40,865 bases of DNA from Methanotrichaceae archaeon (GTDB lineage: Archaea; Halobacteriota; Methanosarcinia; Methanotrichales; Methanotrichaceae): NCBI GenBank assembly GCA_016927425.1, contig JAFGMR010000034.1:1-40865 (forward strand). Reading direction: 5' to 3'. A program made the translations under genes and the position numbers. The notes beneath the pieces were generated by a model. That model did no database searches. It was given only the letters and a program-made list of their open reading frames with translations, and was not told where the DNA came from. Position 1 is the stretch's first letter; every line of letters starts with the position of its first letter. This document shows positions 1-7,725 of the stretch, in pieces.

Positions 1-206
1 GGGAGGGAATAGTGACCCCCACCCATCTCCTACAAACCATGATGGGGCCAGAGGTCTTGCTAGACCTCTCGATAGAGGGAGGGGATACTGATCCCCGTCT
101 CCTCGATAAGGCCGCCAAAAGGCCTGGGAGTATAAGCGGCAACAGATCGTCTATATGAGAGATACCGAGGTCTCTGCACAATCGCCCGCTCGCAGGCGGC
201 GATGGA
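1..206. other. Non-coding segment with three inverted repeats
   Basis: No convincing gene is seen here. Three short perfect inverted repeats follow one another: AGAGGTC/GACCTCT at 50-69 (6-nt loop), GGGGAT/ATCCCC at 81-96 (4-nt loop) and AGGCC/GGCCT at 109-125 (7-nt loop). They lie just past the stop of the minus-strand importer operon, so they could end or stabilise its transcript. No poly-T run typical of an archaeal terminator follows any of them. Confidence 0.4.
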
Positions 207-1070
207 TCACCTGGATGAGTGGGCAAACCTCGCCAGGATCCCGTGAGATTGCACTCGTCGCCTGGAGGCAGGAGGCGCTCTCTTCGATCCTCCATCCCTG
301 ATCTGGCATAAGGGCATTATGTAAGGCGTATCGCAGTTGTTTCTAACCTCCGCCTCCACATTGTAGACCTGGGCGATGTTCTCAGGCGTGAGAACGACGG
401 AGGGCGGCCCTGCCGAGACGATCTTTCCTCGCTTCATCATGATTATCCGGTCCGAGAACCGAGAGGCCAGGTTGAGGTCATGTACTGCGAGCATTGCCGT
501 GATGCCCCTTGATTGGACGAGGTTCCTCACTATGCCCATCACATCGAGCTGATGCCATATGTCCAGATTGCTCGTTGGCTCATCGAGCAACATGACCTTC
601 GACTCCTGGACAAGCGCCCTTGCTATCAATACCTTCTGCTGCTGCCCTCCGGAAAGCTCGGTGAATGCTTCCATTGCCAGATGCTCGATTCCCAGGAGTT
701 GAAGCACGTTCCAGACCTTCTCGTCATCATCGGTGCTCGCCAGCCAACCGATATGAGGCCTTCTGCCCATTAGAACTGTGTCATAGACGGTTGTGGGAAA
801 TACGCGCAGGCTGCTCTGGGGGACGTATGCGAGGTTCTTTGCCACCTCCTTTCTGGTCATCTTTGAGATGTCCTGCCTATCGATCAGGACCTTGCCACCT
901 TGGGGAGATAGCACCCGATCGAGGCATTTGATGAGCGTGGACTTGCCCGACCCGTTTGGCCCAACCACGCTCACAAGCTTTCCCGGGGGAATCTCAAGGC
1001 TTACATCGTCCAATATCCGAGAGCTGTTGTATCCAAAGACTACCCCCATTGCCTGAAGCTGAATCATCAT
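207..1070 (-). CDS. Iron/cobalamin-type ABC importer, ATPase subunit (FecE/BtuD-like)
   Basis: This is the cytoplasmic ATPase that drives a class II (FecBCDE/BtuCDF-type) importer for an iron chelate, corrinoid or other metal complex. Walker A GPNGSGKST is at residues 37-45, an LSGGQQQ signature lies near residue 140, followed by Walker B (VMLLDEP), a D-loop and the H-loop (AVHD). The start chosen is the ATG at 1068-1070, which overlaps the permease stop in the classic ATGA arrangement; a longer in-frame extension inside the permease gene is a shadow. At 287 aa the length is normal, but the last 35 or so residues are Arg/Ser-rich and look like an unconserved tail. It is the last gene of a five-gene minus-strand operon. 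The substrate cannot be read from sequence. Confidence 0.9.
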   Translation of the reverse strand: MMIQLQAMGVVFGYNSSRILDDVSLEIPPGKLVSVVGPNGSGKSTLIKCLDRVLSPQGGKVLIDRQDISKMTRKEVAKNLAYVPQSSLRVFPTTVYDTVLMGRRPHIGWLASTDDDEKVWNVLQLLGIEHLAMEAFTELSGGQQQKVLIARALVQESKVMLLDEPTSNLDIWHQLDVMGIVRNLVQSRGITAMLAVHDLNLASRFSDRIIMMKRGKIVSAGPPSVVLTPENIAQVYNVEAEVRNNCDTPYIMPLCQIRDGGSKRAPPASRRRVQSHGILARFAHSSR

Positions 1071-2164
1071 GTCCAAAACTCCTTCTTTTTCCCCTTCAGC
1101 ATGAGATACATGAAGAAAGGAACGCCAATGATCGACGTCATCACGCCGGTTGGGATGACCGTCGGTGCGATCACGTTCATGGCAACTCCGTCTGCAGTGA
1201 TCAGCACCAAGGCCCCCAGTATGCCTGAGGCAGGTATCAGGAAGCGATGATCCACACCGATGATCAGGCGGGCCATATGGGGTGCCACAAGCCCGATGAA
1301 TGAGATGACTCCAGTGAAGCAGACGATTGTTGCAACTATTAGGCTTGTAATGATCATGGAATAGGTTCTTACGCCCTCGGCCTCCACCCCCATGCTCTTC
1401 GCCGTATCGTCTCCCGAGGTCATTATATTGAGGTCCCATGACTTGAGCATGAGAAGCGGGATTCCGACGACCATGATTCCCACGAGCAGATAGATCTTGG
1501 ACCATGAGAAGGCCGCCAGGTCCCCCATGCCCCAGGAGGTCATGAGGCGGAGCTGATCGTCGTTTGCAAAGTACTTGAAGAGCTGGCTCATGGCGCTGAA
1601 GAAATAGTTCACAGCGATTCCGGCCAGGATCAATGTCTCAGAGGTGCTTCCCTTTATGGCAGCAAGGCCGATGATGAATCCTGCGCAGAGGAGGGAGAAG
1701 AGGAAGGCGTTTCCAACCAGCAGATAGGGACCCCCAGCCACTGCCACCCCAAGAACGGCCGCAAGCGAGACCCCGAACTGAGCACCGGATGTGATTCCCA
1801 GTGTGAAGGGACTTGCAAGGGGATTTTTCAGGACTGCCTGCATCACGCATCCGCAGACCCCAAGGCCGAATCCTGCTATGAGGCCGCCCATGATGCGTGG
1901 AAACCGGATGTTCCAGACGACCCTGCTCGTTAGCTCGTCAACATCGAATTGAGTGGGATAAAAGCGGTCCAATAGGGCCGAGTAGGCCTGCATTACAGTT
2001 ATGTTGAGGGGGCCTAACGTTATCAGAACCCCGATGATTACCACGGTCAAGGCCACGATAAATGCCATGAAGAGGTACCTGCCCACGACGAACTGGTCGT
2101 GGGCCTCCTGCATTCGGCTCCTCTTGCCGGAACGGCTGCTCATGCGGCGGACGAACTTCACCAT
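1067..2164 (-). CDS. Iron/cobalamin-type ABC importer, permease subunit (FecCD/BtuC family)
   Basis: A polytopic membrane protein of about 365 aa with the roughly ten hydrophobic segments expected of the FecCD/BtuC family. Family landmarks are visible: the NPLASPFTLGITSGAQ stretch after the first helices, the GxxxGxxG-rich segments, and VGLVAPHMARLIIG, which is the coupling-helix region that contacts the ATPase. The ATG at 2162-2164 is chosen because it lies 2 nt after the stop of the SPFH gene and has GAGGT just upstream. An earlier in-frame start would run deep into that gene. The basic, Arg-rich N-terminus before the first helix fits a cytoplasmic tail. It overlaps the ATPase gene by 4 nt, so the two are almost certainly coupled in translation. 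Confidence 0.92.
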   Translation of the reverse strand: MVKFVRRMSSRSGKRSRMQEAHDQFVVGRYLFMAFIVALTVVIIGVLITLGPLNITVMQAYSALLDRFYPTQFDVDELTSRVVWNIRFPRIMGGLIAGFGLGVCGCVMQAVLKNPLASPFTLGITSGAQFGVSLAAVLGVAVAGGPYLLVGNAFLFSLLCAGFIIGLAAIKGSTSETLILAGIAVNYFFSAMSQLFKYFANDDQLRLMTSWGMGDLAAFSWSKIYLLVGIMVVGIPLLMLKSWDLNIMTSGDDTAKSMGVEAEGVRTYSMIITSLIVATIVCFTGVISFIGLVAPHMARLIIGVDHRFLIPASGILGALVLITADGVAMNVIAPTVIPTGVMTSIIGVPFFMYLMLKGKKKEFWT

Positions 2165-2166
2165 GG

Positions 2167-2949
2167 CTACCTCGATGTCACCGCCTTGGCAAGGCCGGTC
2201 GTAGCGCATATGTCGCTCGCGCTGGAACACGAGTTGGAGCCGGTTGAGACGACTATCAGGTTCTTCTCCTTGGCGATCTCCGTGAGCGTCTGAAACTCCC
2301 TGAGCTTCATTGCGCTCGGCTTATCCTCGTAGAGGGTGGCCGCATCATTCATCCTCTGGGATGCCTGATACTCGCCTTCCGCAAGGATGATCCTCGCCCT
2401 CTTCTCACGTTCCGCCTCCGCCTGCCTGGCAATGGCGCGGAGCATGTTCTCAGGCAACGCAACGTCCCTCATGGTCACAGTGACGACCCTGATCCCCCAA
2501 GGATCTGTTATCGCGTCCAGGATCTGCTTAACCTCCAGGTTTAGCTCATCCCTCCTAGATAGGATGGTATCGAGCTCGTTTTGGCCAAGGACATCCCTTA
2601 AAGTGGTCTGGGCCAAGAGCGCCGTTGCCGCCTCATAATCCTCCACCTCCACTATGGCCTTGCAGGAGTCGGTAACCCTGTAGTATATGACAGCGTCAAC
2701 ATCTAAGCTCACGTTATCGCTGCTGATGACCGTCTGCCTGGGAACGTCCAGCTCCTTTATCCTCAGATCCACCCTAACGATCCTGTCCACAAGTGGTATG
2801 ATGAAGAAGAGGCCAGGGCCCTTGGCCTCAAGGAGCTTTCCGAGCCTGAATACCACAGCCCTCTCATACTGCCTCGTTATCTTCATTGATGAGGCAATTA
2901 ATATGAAGACGAGCACCCCACCGGCCAGTGAAAAGAGGTCAAGCTCCAA
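2167..2949 (-). CDS. SPFH/stomatin-like (slipin) membrane scaffold protein
   Basis: A 260-aa protein with one N-terminal membrane segment (about residues 6-22), then the SPFH/band-7 domain. It has the typical slipin run ERAVVFRLGKLLEAKGPG and then IIPLVDRIVRVDLR, and later DVPRQTVISSDNVSLDVDAV, all hallmark stomatin motifs. An alanine- and glutamate-rich coiled coil (RAIARQAEAEREKRARIILA) follows and would drive oligomerisation on the membrane. Slipins organise membrane microdomains and often pair with an NfeD-type protease; none is present here. Instead the gene sits 3 nt after the methyltransferase and 2 nt before the importer permease, so it is translated as part of an ABC importer operon. 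Family assignment is firm; the link to transport is inferred. Confidence 0.9.
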   Translation of the reverse strand: MELDLFSLAGGVLVFILIASSMKITRQYERAVVFRLGKLLEAKGPGLFFIIPLVDRIVRVDLRIKELDVPRQTVISSDNVSLDVDAVIYYRVTDSCKAIVEVEDYEAATALLAQTTLRDVLGQNELDTILSRRDELNLEVKQILDAITDPWGIRVVTVTMRDVALPENMLRAIARQAEAEREKRARIILAEGEYQASQRMNDAATLYEDKPSAMKLREFQTLTEIAKEKNLIVVSTGSNSCSSASDICATTGLAKAVTSR

Positions 2950-2952
2950 TGT

Positions 2953-3849
2953 TCAATCCTCCAGCTTGCCGAAAGGGGAACCGGAAACAGCTGCAACGCC
3001 GCCATTGGTCCCCTTGGACCAGGAGATCATGGCCTCCTTGGAGAGGCGACTGTATGTCAGCCTTCCCTGCTGATCCGGCCGGAGGACCTTTTCGAGATGT
3101 TCCCTTAAGATCTCCTCCTTATCGGGGGAGAGGTCGTGCATCTCCTTCCATTTGAGCACGGCCTCATCGAGATCGGCGTAGCTCTGATGCCATTTCCTCT
3201 TCGTTATGCTTACGTCCGCATAGATCTCAAGGTTGTCGTGGAGGATATTGTAGAGAAGCATATAATCGGAGTGGCGGTGGCCTCTCTTACCTCTCCCCCT
3301 GATCCTGTGCCAGAGCTCCTCCTCACCATCCTGCATCCATCCGCCTGCGAATGTGAGTATATAGACCTGCCTCTTGGCCGCCTGGTCCATCTTGGATACA
3401 GCCCCTCCTATATCGTACATTCCCAGGGAATGGGATGCTATCACGACATCATGGGGCTCTATGTCGACGCCGATCTCGACATCCTCCCAGGGCTTCTGGA
3501 TGCACTCTATATTGTCTATCCCCTCCCTTGCCATGTTATCCTTAAGACAGCCAAGCATGCCGCCGGACTGATCGATGGCAGTCACCTTACTCACCCTCCT
3601 CGCTATGGGAAGGGCGAGCCTTCCGGTACCTGCCCCTATGTCCAGTACGGAATCCGTAGGCAAAAGGCCCATCCTCTCAATCTGCTCTTCTGTCCTCCCT
3701 CGATGCTCCAGCGTATGGCGATTGAACTCCTGGGCCCGCTGGTCCCAGAACTTGGCCTTATCCACATCGCCATCGTGGTGATCCCTTCTGCGCATCATCT
3801 TCCATAGCTCTAACCAGTTAATGAATCCCTGAATCGTTAACACCCCCAT
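2953..3849 (-). CDS. Class I SAM-dependent methyltransferase
   Basis: A 298-aa Rossmann-fold methyltransferase. Motif I reads VLDIGAGTGRLALPIA, followed by the acidic end of strand 2 (VTAIDQSGGML) and a motif IV-like VIASHSLGMYDIG, the usual SAM-binding order. The N-terminal part (KAFWDQRA-like KAKFWDQRAQEFNRHT) resembles methyltransferases found beside metal or corrinoid transporters in methanogens. The substrate is unknown; a small-molecule metallophore, corrinoid or peptide is possible. The start is uncertain: the ATG at 3849 has no good ribosome binding site, and internal ATGs about 17 codons later are alternatives. The gene lies 43 nt after the binding-protein gene and 3 nt before the SPFH gene. 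Confidence 0.85.
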   Translation of the reverse strand: MGVLTIQGFINWLELWKMMRRRDHHDGDVDKAKFWDQRAQEFNRHTLEHRGRTEEQIERMGLLPTDSVLDIGAGTGRLALPIARRVSKVTAIDQSGGMLGCLKDNMAREGIDNIECIQKPWEDVEIGVDIEPHDVVIASHSLGMYDIGGAVSKMDQAAKRQVYILTFAGGWMQDGEEELWHRIRGRGKRGHRHSDYMLLYNILHDNLEIYADVSITKRKWHQSYADLDEAVLKWKEMHDLSPDKEEILREHLEKVLRPDQQGRLTYSRLSKEAMISWSKGTNGGVAAVSGSPFGKLED

Positions 3850-3892
3850 TTAGAGGGATAGGGGGGAGTCCTTTTTCCCCCTCGCAGATACC

Positions 3893-5152
3893 TCACAGGC
3901 TGTTCAGATACTCCCTTGGCCAGACCAGATAATCGGCGTACTCGGAAAAGACCCCGTCCACCCCTAGGAATGCCTCGAAGATCTCGTTTCCTTCCTTTTC
4001 CAGGTCCAGATCCTCGAAAAGATCGGGATGCAGGACCTTTGCCATGTACAACATGTTGAAGAGGCTTCTGTCGGGCGGAGATCCCCTGCAGTATGGATAG
4101 AAGAAGTTGTAGACGTGGTTCTCGCGAACGGCGGTTACCGACTCGAGGTCAGGAGACGTTAAAACGAAGTCGATTGCCCCCCGGTTTGCCGGATCGCTGC
4201 AGCCAACGAAGATGTAGTCCGGGCTCCAGGCGATGATCTGTTCCACGCCAACGTTGATCGAGCTTCCGGTCTCTTCACGAGCCACGTTCAGGCCGCCAGC
4301 GATCTCCAGTGGCTCGTAGGCAGGCTCGGTGCGCGTGAAGTCACGTCCCTCCTTGGGATCGTAGAATCCCTGGACGGCACCGCGGGGGGCCAGGTAGACT
4401 GTGGGCTTCTGGCCATCGTCCAGGCCTTCCGTCACCGACCTTACGCGATCGACCTTCGACTCGAGGAAGTCGATGAGGTTCTCTGCCTCCTCCTCTTGAT
4501 CCAGAGTCAGACCCATGACCTGAATCATCCCATAGAGGCCATTATCGTAGGTATATCTGCTCCCAGTGCCGCTTGCAACAACACATGTACAGCCGACCTT
4601 GGTCTCGAAGTCCTCCCATGCGGTCGAGCTCGACGTGATGATCAGGTCTGGCTGCAAGGCTGCCATCTGCTCGTAATAGATATCGTATCGAGTGCTGGTC
4701 TCTGGAAGGTCTGCCATCTTGCCTCCGAGGATGTTCTCAAAGCAGCTAAGGCACCCTTCCTGGAAGGTCTCGAATGTGGTGGGGCATAGACATGACTTCG
4801 CCGCCTGCTCGGATGCTATCAGCTTATCCCCCATTCCCAGAGCGACGACGATCCTTGCCGTATCCGGCTCCCGTGTGATTATCCTCTCTGGGGGCTTGTA
4901 CAGCGTGATCTCCCTATCCGCGCTGTCGGTGAAGGTTCGAGGATATCGATCATGTATCTCCCTGATGGTCTCAAGCTCAGAGGAGGTGATCGATCCATCA
5001 CTATAGCTGCTCTCCGCCTGGCTGAGCTCATCATCGGAGACGATATCGTCACCGTTGAGATCTCCAGGCACATCCACCCCGAAGGCTGATGCAGGCAAAA
5101 GGAGGCAGATCAGGAGAGCTGCAATCCAGCCCATCTTCTCTAATGTCATCAT
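3893..5152 (-). CDS. Importer substrate-binding protein with EF-hand/dockerin-like insert
   Basis: The extracellular solute-binding protein of the importer, about 419 aa. It has a signal peptide ending around residue 23 (PASA then FG), a 12-residue EF-hand loop at residues 31-42 with Asp31, Asn33, Asp35 and Glu42 in calcium-binding positions and a second partial loop (SDGSITSSE), then a FepB/BtuF-type periplasmic-binding fold (ERIITREPDTARIVVALGMG; AALQPDLIIT; PDYIFVGCSD). Four cysteines, C121, C123, C134 and C137, form a CxC-x10-CxxC cluster unusual for the family. The ATG at 5150-5152 follows an AGGT and is preferred over a longer ORF that lacks a signal peptide. It heads the five-gene operon. 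The ligand (iron, nickel, corrinoid) is not decidable. Confidence 0.88.
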   Translation of the reverse strand: MMTLEKMGWIAALLICLLLPASAFGVDVPGDLNGDDIVSDDELSQAESSYSDGSITSSELETIREIHDRYPRTFTDSADREITLYKPPERIITREPDTARIVVALGMGDKLIASEQAAKSCLCPTTFETFQEGCLSCFENILGGKMADLPETSTRYDIYYEQMAALQPDLIITSSSTAWEDFETKVGCTCVVASGTGSRYTYDNGLYGMIQVMGLTLDQEEEAENLIDFLESKVDRVRSVTEGLDDGQKPTVYLAPRGAVQGFYDPKEGRDFTRTEPAYEPLEIAGGLNVAREETGSSINVGVEQIIAWSPDYIFVGCSDPANRGAIDFVLTSPDLESVTAVRENHVYNFFYPYCRGSPPDRSLFNMLYMAKVLHPDLFEDLDLEKEGNEIFEAFLGVDGVFSEYADYLVWPREYLNSL

Positions 5153-5392
5153 ACGACCTACCGATATTAGTTTTAACAATTTTGATAATTTCAACTGCGA
5201 TTCCCGGACGTCTCCGTTTATGATAAATATAATTTTCATATCAATTTATACTATTTTCAATCATCTCCATAATACTTTAGCCATATGAGTTGCTATAAAC
5301 TTATGATATATAGACCTTTCGACCAACGATAGGTCATAAAAATATAGGATTCAACTAAAATTTAGTAGCATTCTGGTAGGAGTGGCCACGTT
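5153..5392. promoter_or_regulatory. AT-rich intergenic region with inverted repeat, between importer operon and plus-strand genes
   Basis: An AT-rich divergent region. An imperfect inverted repeat, GACCT at 5313-5317 and AGGTC at 5331-5335, encloses the octamer AACGATAG (5325-5332), whose reverse complement CTATCGTT also occurs upstream of mtr and cooC in the same orientation relative to the gene. Several TATA-like stretches are present on both strands (for example 5306-5312), so the exact promoters cannot be fixed. A regulator of the importer could bind here. Confidence 0.4.
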
Positions 5393-5509
5393 ATGATAAT
5401 GGATAGAAGCGATCCAGTGAAAGGCAGAAGTTATAGAGAAAACAAAAAGGCCTTATTAATGGAGCCCTATAGCTGCACAATCTGCCCAGGAGAGACCCCC
5501 TCGAGATAG
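5393..5509 (+). CDS. Possible 38-aa small protein with a CxxC motif
   Basis: A short ORF starting with ATG at 5393 and ending at TAG 5507-5509. A TAGGAG Shine-Dalgarno-like sequence lies about 10 nt upstream and a TATA-like ATATAGG element is near 5341. The product is basic and ends with a CTIC (CxxC) motif, as in tiny zinc-binding proteins. It would be the first gene before the metallo-beta-lactamase-fold gene, with a 73-nt gap. There is no homology evidence, and an ORF of this size can occur by chance. Confidence 0.3.
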   Translation: MIMDRSDPVKGRSYRENKKALLMEPYSCTICPGETPSR

Positions 5510-5582
5510 GATCCTATGCGAATAGGGGGGATCAGGAGTTCGTCCATCGACCTCACCCGGACCAGAAGCGACGAGGCTTGAC

Positions 5583-6482
5583 ATGAAGATCACAGATCGC
5601 ATTCACGCATTGAAGATCCCCTTTCAGGTATCAGAGCCATCAGGCCGCAAAGTTTCGCGTTTCGTATACATATACCTCATCTACGACGAGGAGATATGTT
5701 TGATCGATAGCGGTGTGGCTTTCTCTGAAGGCCTTATCCGGGATTATCTGAAAGATACCGGCCGAAGGCCAGGGGAGATATCGCTTCTGATCTTAACGCA
5801 TGCTCATCCAGACCATATCGGAGCCGCAGCGGCCATAAAAGAGATGTCTGACTGCTCTGTGGCTGCTCATTCTGCCGATCAGAGATGGATAGAGAACACC
5901 GATCAACAGCTGATGGATCGTCCTGTCCCTGGCTTCGAAGACCTGGTAAGCGGCAAGGTCAGGGTCGATAGAATCCTCAAGGATGGCGATGTAATCGACC
6001 TTGGCGATGATTCGAGGCTTTGCGTCCTTCACACACCAGGCCATTCGCCAGGATCGATCTCGCTATGGATGCCTTCCGAGAAGGTCCTATTCCCTGCAGA
6101 TGCAATTCCCGTCGCAGGAGAGATGCCCATCTACGATGATATCCGCTCCTCCGCCAAATCCATCCAGCGGTTGAGATCCATTGGGGATATCAAGATGCTT
6201 CTCTCAGCCTGGGATGATCCGCGATTTGGAGAGGATGCATATCGAGCCATGGACGAGGGGCTCAATTATCTTCAGAAAATTCATTGTGCAGTCATTAAAT
6301 CAGCGGGTCCTGATGCCTATAAAGATCCTATTGAGACTGATGTCCCTAAAGATCCCATGGAAATCTGCAGGCGGACCATTGGCGAGCTCGGCTTGCCCGG
6401 GATGATGGCAAATCCCCTTACCGCCAGGTCTTTTCAGTCCAGCCTGAACTTGCTTGACAGAAGAGATCTCCTGGTCATATGA
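5583..6482 (+). CDS. Metallo-beta-lactamase-fold hydrolase
   Basis: A 299-aa protein of the MBL (glyoxalase II-like) superfamily. The metal-binding motif HxHxDH is at residues 73-78 (HAHPDH), a further histidine ligand is H154 in the TPGHSPGS loop, and the bridging aspartate is D173 (PADAIP). These are enough for a two-metal active site. The C-terminal 90 residues are family-specific and do not match the ribonuclease Z or beta-CASP additions, so a small-molecule thioester or lactone hydrolase is more likely. The ATG at 5583 has GAGG 7 nt upstream. The gene stands alone on the plus strand apart from the small ORF before it. Confidence 0.87.
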   Translation: MKITDRIHALKIPFQVSEPSGRKVSRFVYIYLIYDEEICLIDSGVAFSEGLIRDYLKDTGRRPGEISLLILTHAHPDHIGAAAAIKEMSDCSVAAHSADQRWIENTDQQLMDRPVPGFEDLVSGKVRVDRILKDGDVIDLGDDSRLCVLHTPGHSPGSISLWMPSEKVLFPADAIPVAGEMPIYDDIRSSAKSIQRLRSIGDIKMLLSAWDDPRFGEDAYRAMDEGLNYLQKIHCAVIKSAGPDAYKDPIETDVPKDPMEICRRTIGELGLPGMMANPLTARSFQSSLNLLDRRDLLVI

Positions 6483-6771
6483 GGCAATCCAAGAGCTGGC
6501 TCGTCGCAAAAAGGCCAATCTGAGGGCGGCCTCGCGGCCCCCCCTCCGGCCAAAGTGCTGAGCCTCCAATTCCACCCAGGCCCGAGGTCAGCGGCTGGCA
6601 AAGGCAGACTGGAGCGATTCCCCCGCCCGACCTCCTGCCCACTTAAGGCAAGTAGACCCTGAGCATAGCGATCTGTTACGTCTCATTGGGCATATAGGCT
6701 ATTGGCGAAAACCAGCACAATTCGCCACATTTGTCTCCACCTGAACCCAATCAATGGGGAAAAGAGGATCC
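6483..6771. other. Intergenic region with a stem-loop downstream of cooC
   Basis: A GC-rich stretch with no credible ORF. A perfect 7-bp inverted repeat (TGGCGAA at 6703-6709, TTCGCCA at 6721-6727, 11-nt loop) lies about 45 nt past the cooC stop. It could mark the end of that transcript. Nothing else was recognised. Confidence 0.35.
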
Positions 6772-7509
6772 TCATTTACCCCCCAGTATGCCTGCCAGCC
6801 TCTCGAGCCCTTCCGGCACCTCTTTGATCTCCTCACCCTTAAGGCCCGCCTGGAACAGCCCTGAATCCATCGGCAATGTGCCGACGAGCCTTGCGCTATC
6901 CAGCTCCTTTCGCATGGCCTCCTCGACCTCCCTGTCCGCCTTGTTGAGGAAGAGGTAGACGGGCTTTCCAAGGCCCTCGCCCATCTCCACAATCTTCTTG
7001 GAGAGCGCGATCGATTCATAGGAGGGGTCCAGAACAACGAGGATGATATCGCTTCCCTTCTCCACGCCCCTTCCAAGGTGCTCGATTCCCGCCTCGGTGT
7101 CGACTATGACTATCTCGCCTGGCCCTAGCGTCAAGCTCTCAAGGAGCTGGCGGGCTAGCGATCCCATGGGGCAGGCGCAGCCCTCGCCAAACTCATGGAT
7201 CTTGCCTACGGCAAGGAGGCTGATGCCATCCTTCTGGCTAAGGTAATCCACAGGGATCTCGTCGATCGACCAGCCGGACGGAAACAGGGTCTTATCATCC
7301 CTCATCCTCTGGAATAGGCCCTTCTTTCCATCGAAGAACTTGAGGAGATCAGGAGGAAGCTCCAGGCCAAGATGACGGTGAAGCCCGTAGTTGGACTCAT
7401 CGGTATCGACAACGAGGACCTTATGTCCTCTTTCGGCCATCATCTTTGCCATGAGGGCTGCAACAGTGCTCTTTCCAGAGCCGCCCTTGCCGCATACAAT
7501 TATCTTCAT
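6772..7509 (-). CDS. cooC: CooC-like nickel-insertion ATPase for carbon monoxide dehydrogenase
   Basis: A 245-aa MinD/ParA-class P-loop ATPase. The deviant Walker A (GKGGSGKST, residues 7-15) is at the N-terminus, and C111 and C113 form the CxC motif (GCACPMG) that binds nickel in CooC dimers. This combination separates CooC from MinD and Mrp proteins. In aceticlastic methanogens such proteins are thought to load nickel into the CODH/acetyl-CoA synthase C- or A-cluster. The ATG at 7507-7509 is chosen because the conserved MKIIVCGKGG begins there. No CODH gene lies in the window, so the protein acts in trans. The 215-nt AT-rich upstream region contains a CTATCGTTTAT motif also found before the mtr operon. 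Confidence 0.85.
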   Translation of the reverse strand: MKIIVCGKGGSGKSTVAALMAKMMAERGHKVLVVDTDESNYGLHRHLGLELPPDLLKFFDGKKGLFQRMRDDKTLFPSGWSIDEIPVDYLSQKDGISLLAVGKIHEFGEGCACPMGSLARQLLESLTLGPGEIVIVDTEAGIEHLGRGVEKGSDIILVVLDPSYESIALSKKIVEMGEGLGKPVYLFLNKADREVEEAMRKELDSARLVGTLPMDSGLFQAGLKGEEIKEVPEGLERLAGILGGK

Positions 7510-7725
7510 GGATCTCAATAACATCAATTGATACAAAAAGCTTTCCTTGTAAGTAGATATCATAAACGATAGGATATAGCTGCAAAATAGCAGCATTATC
7601 CAAGGAGATATACGTTGTTGCAATATAATAATAAATATTTATAGTAAAACTATTTTAGGAATTTCAAGCGAGTGCAAATCCCAAAGCAAGCTGGATGATC
7701 GCATTTACAATATAAAAACATATAT
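7510..7725 (-). promoter_or_regulatory. AT-rich cooC upstream region with shared 11-mer
   Basis: On the minus strand this region carries CTATCGTTTAT (plus-strand 7562-7572), about 53 nt before the cooC ATG. The same 11-mer occurs twice before mtrE in the same orientation relative to the gene. A small hairpin (GCTGC/GCAGC, 7579-7594) lies next to it. Several TATA-like stretches are present and the true one cannot be chosen from sequence alone. Confidence 0.35.

Noticed and set aside
1071-1505. N-terminal extension of the importer ATPase frame into the permease gene
   Set aside because: It overlaps well-conserved permease sequence, and the ATGA overlap at 1067-1070 gives a normal ATPase N-terminus.
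3136-3807. Plus-strand 223-codon ORF opposite the methyltransferase gene
   Set aside because: The opposite strand encodes clear SAM-binding motifs; the plus-strand frame has no recognisable domain.
5153-5582. Cobalamin riboswitch before the importer operon
   Set aside because: No B12-box or related conserved structure could be found; such riboswitches are also not expected in this group.
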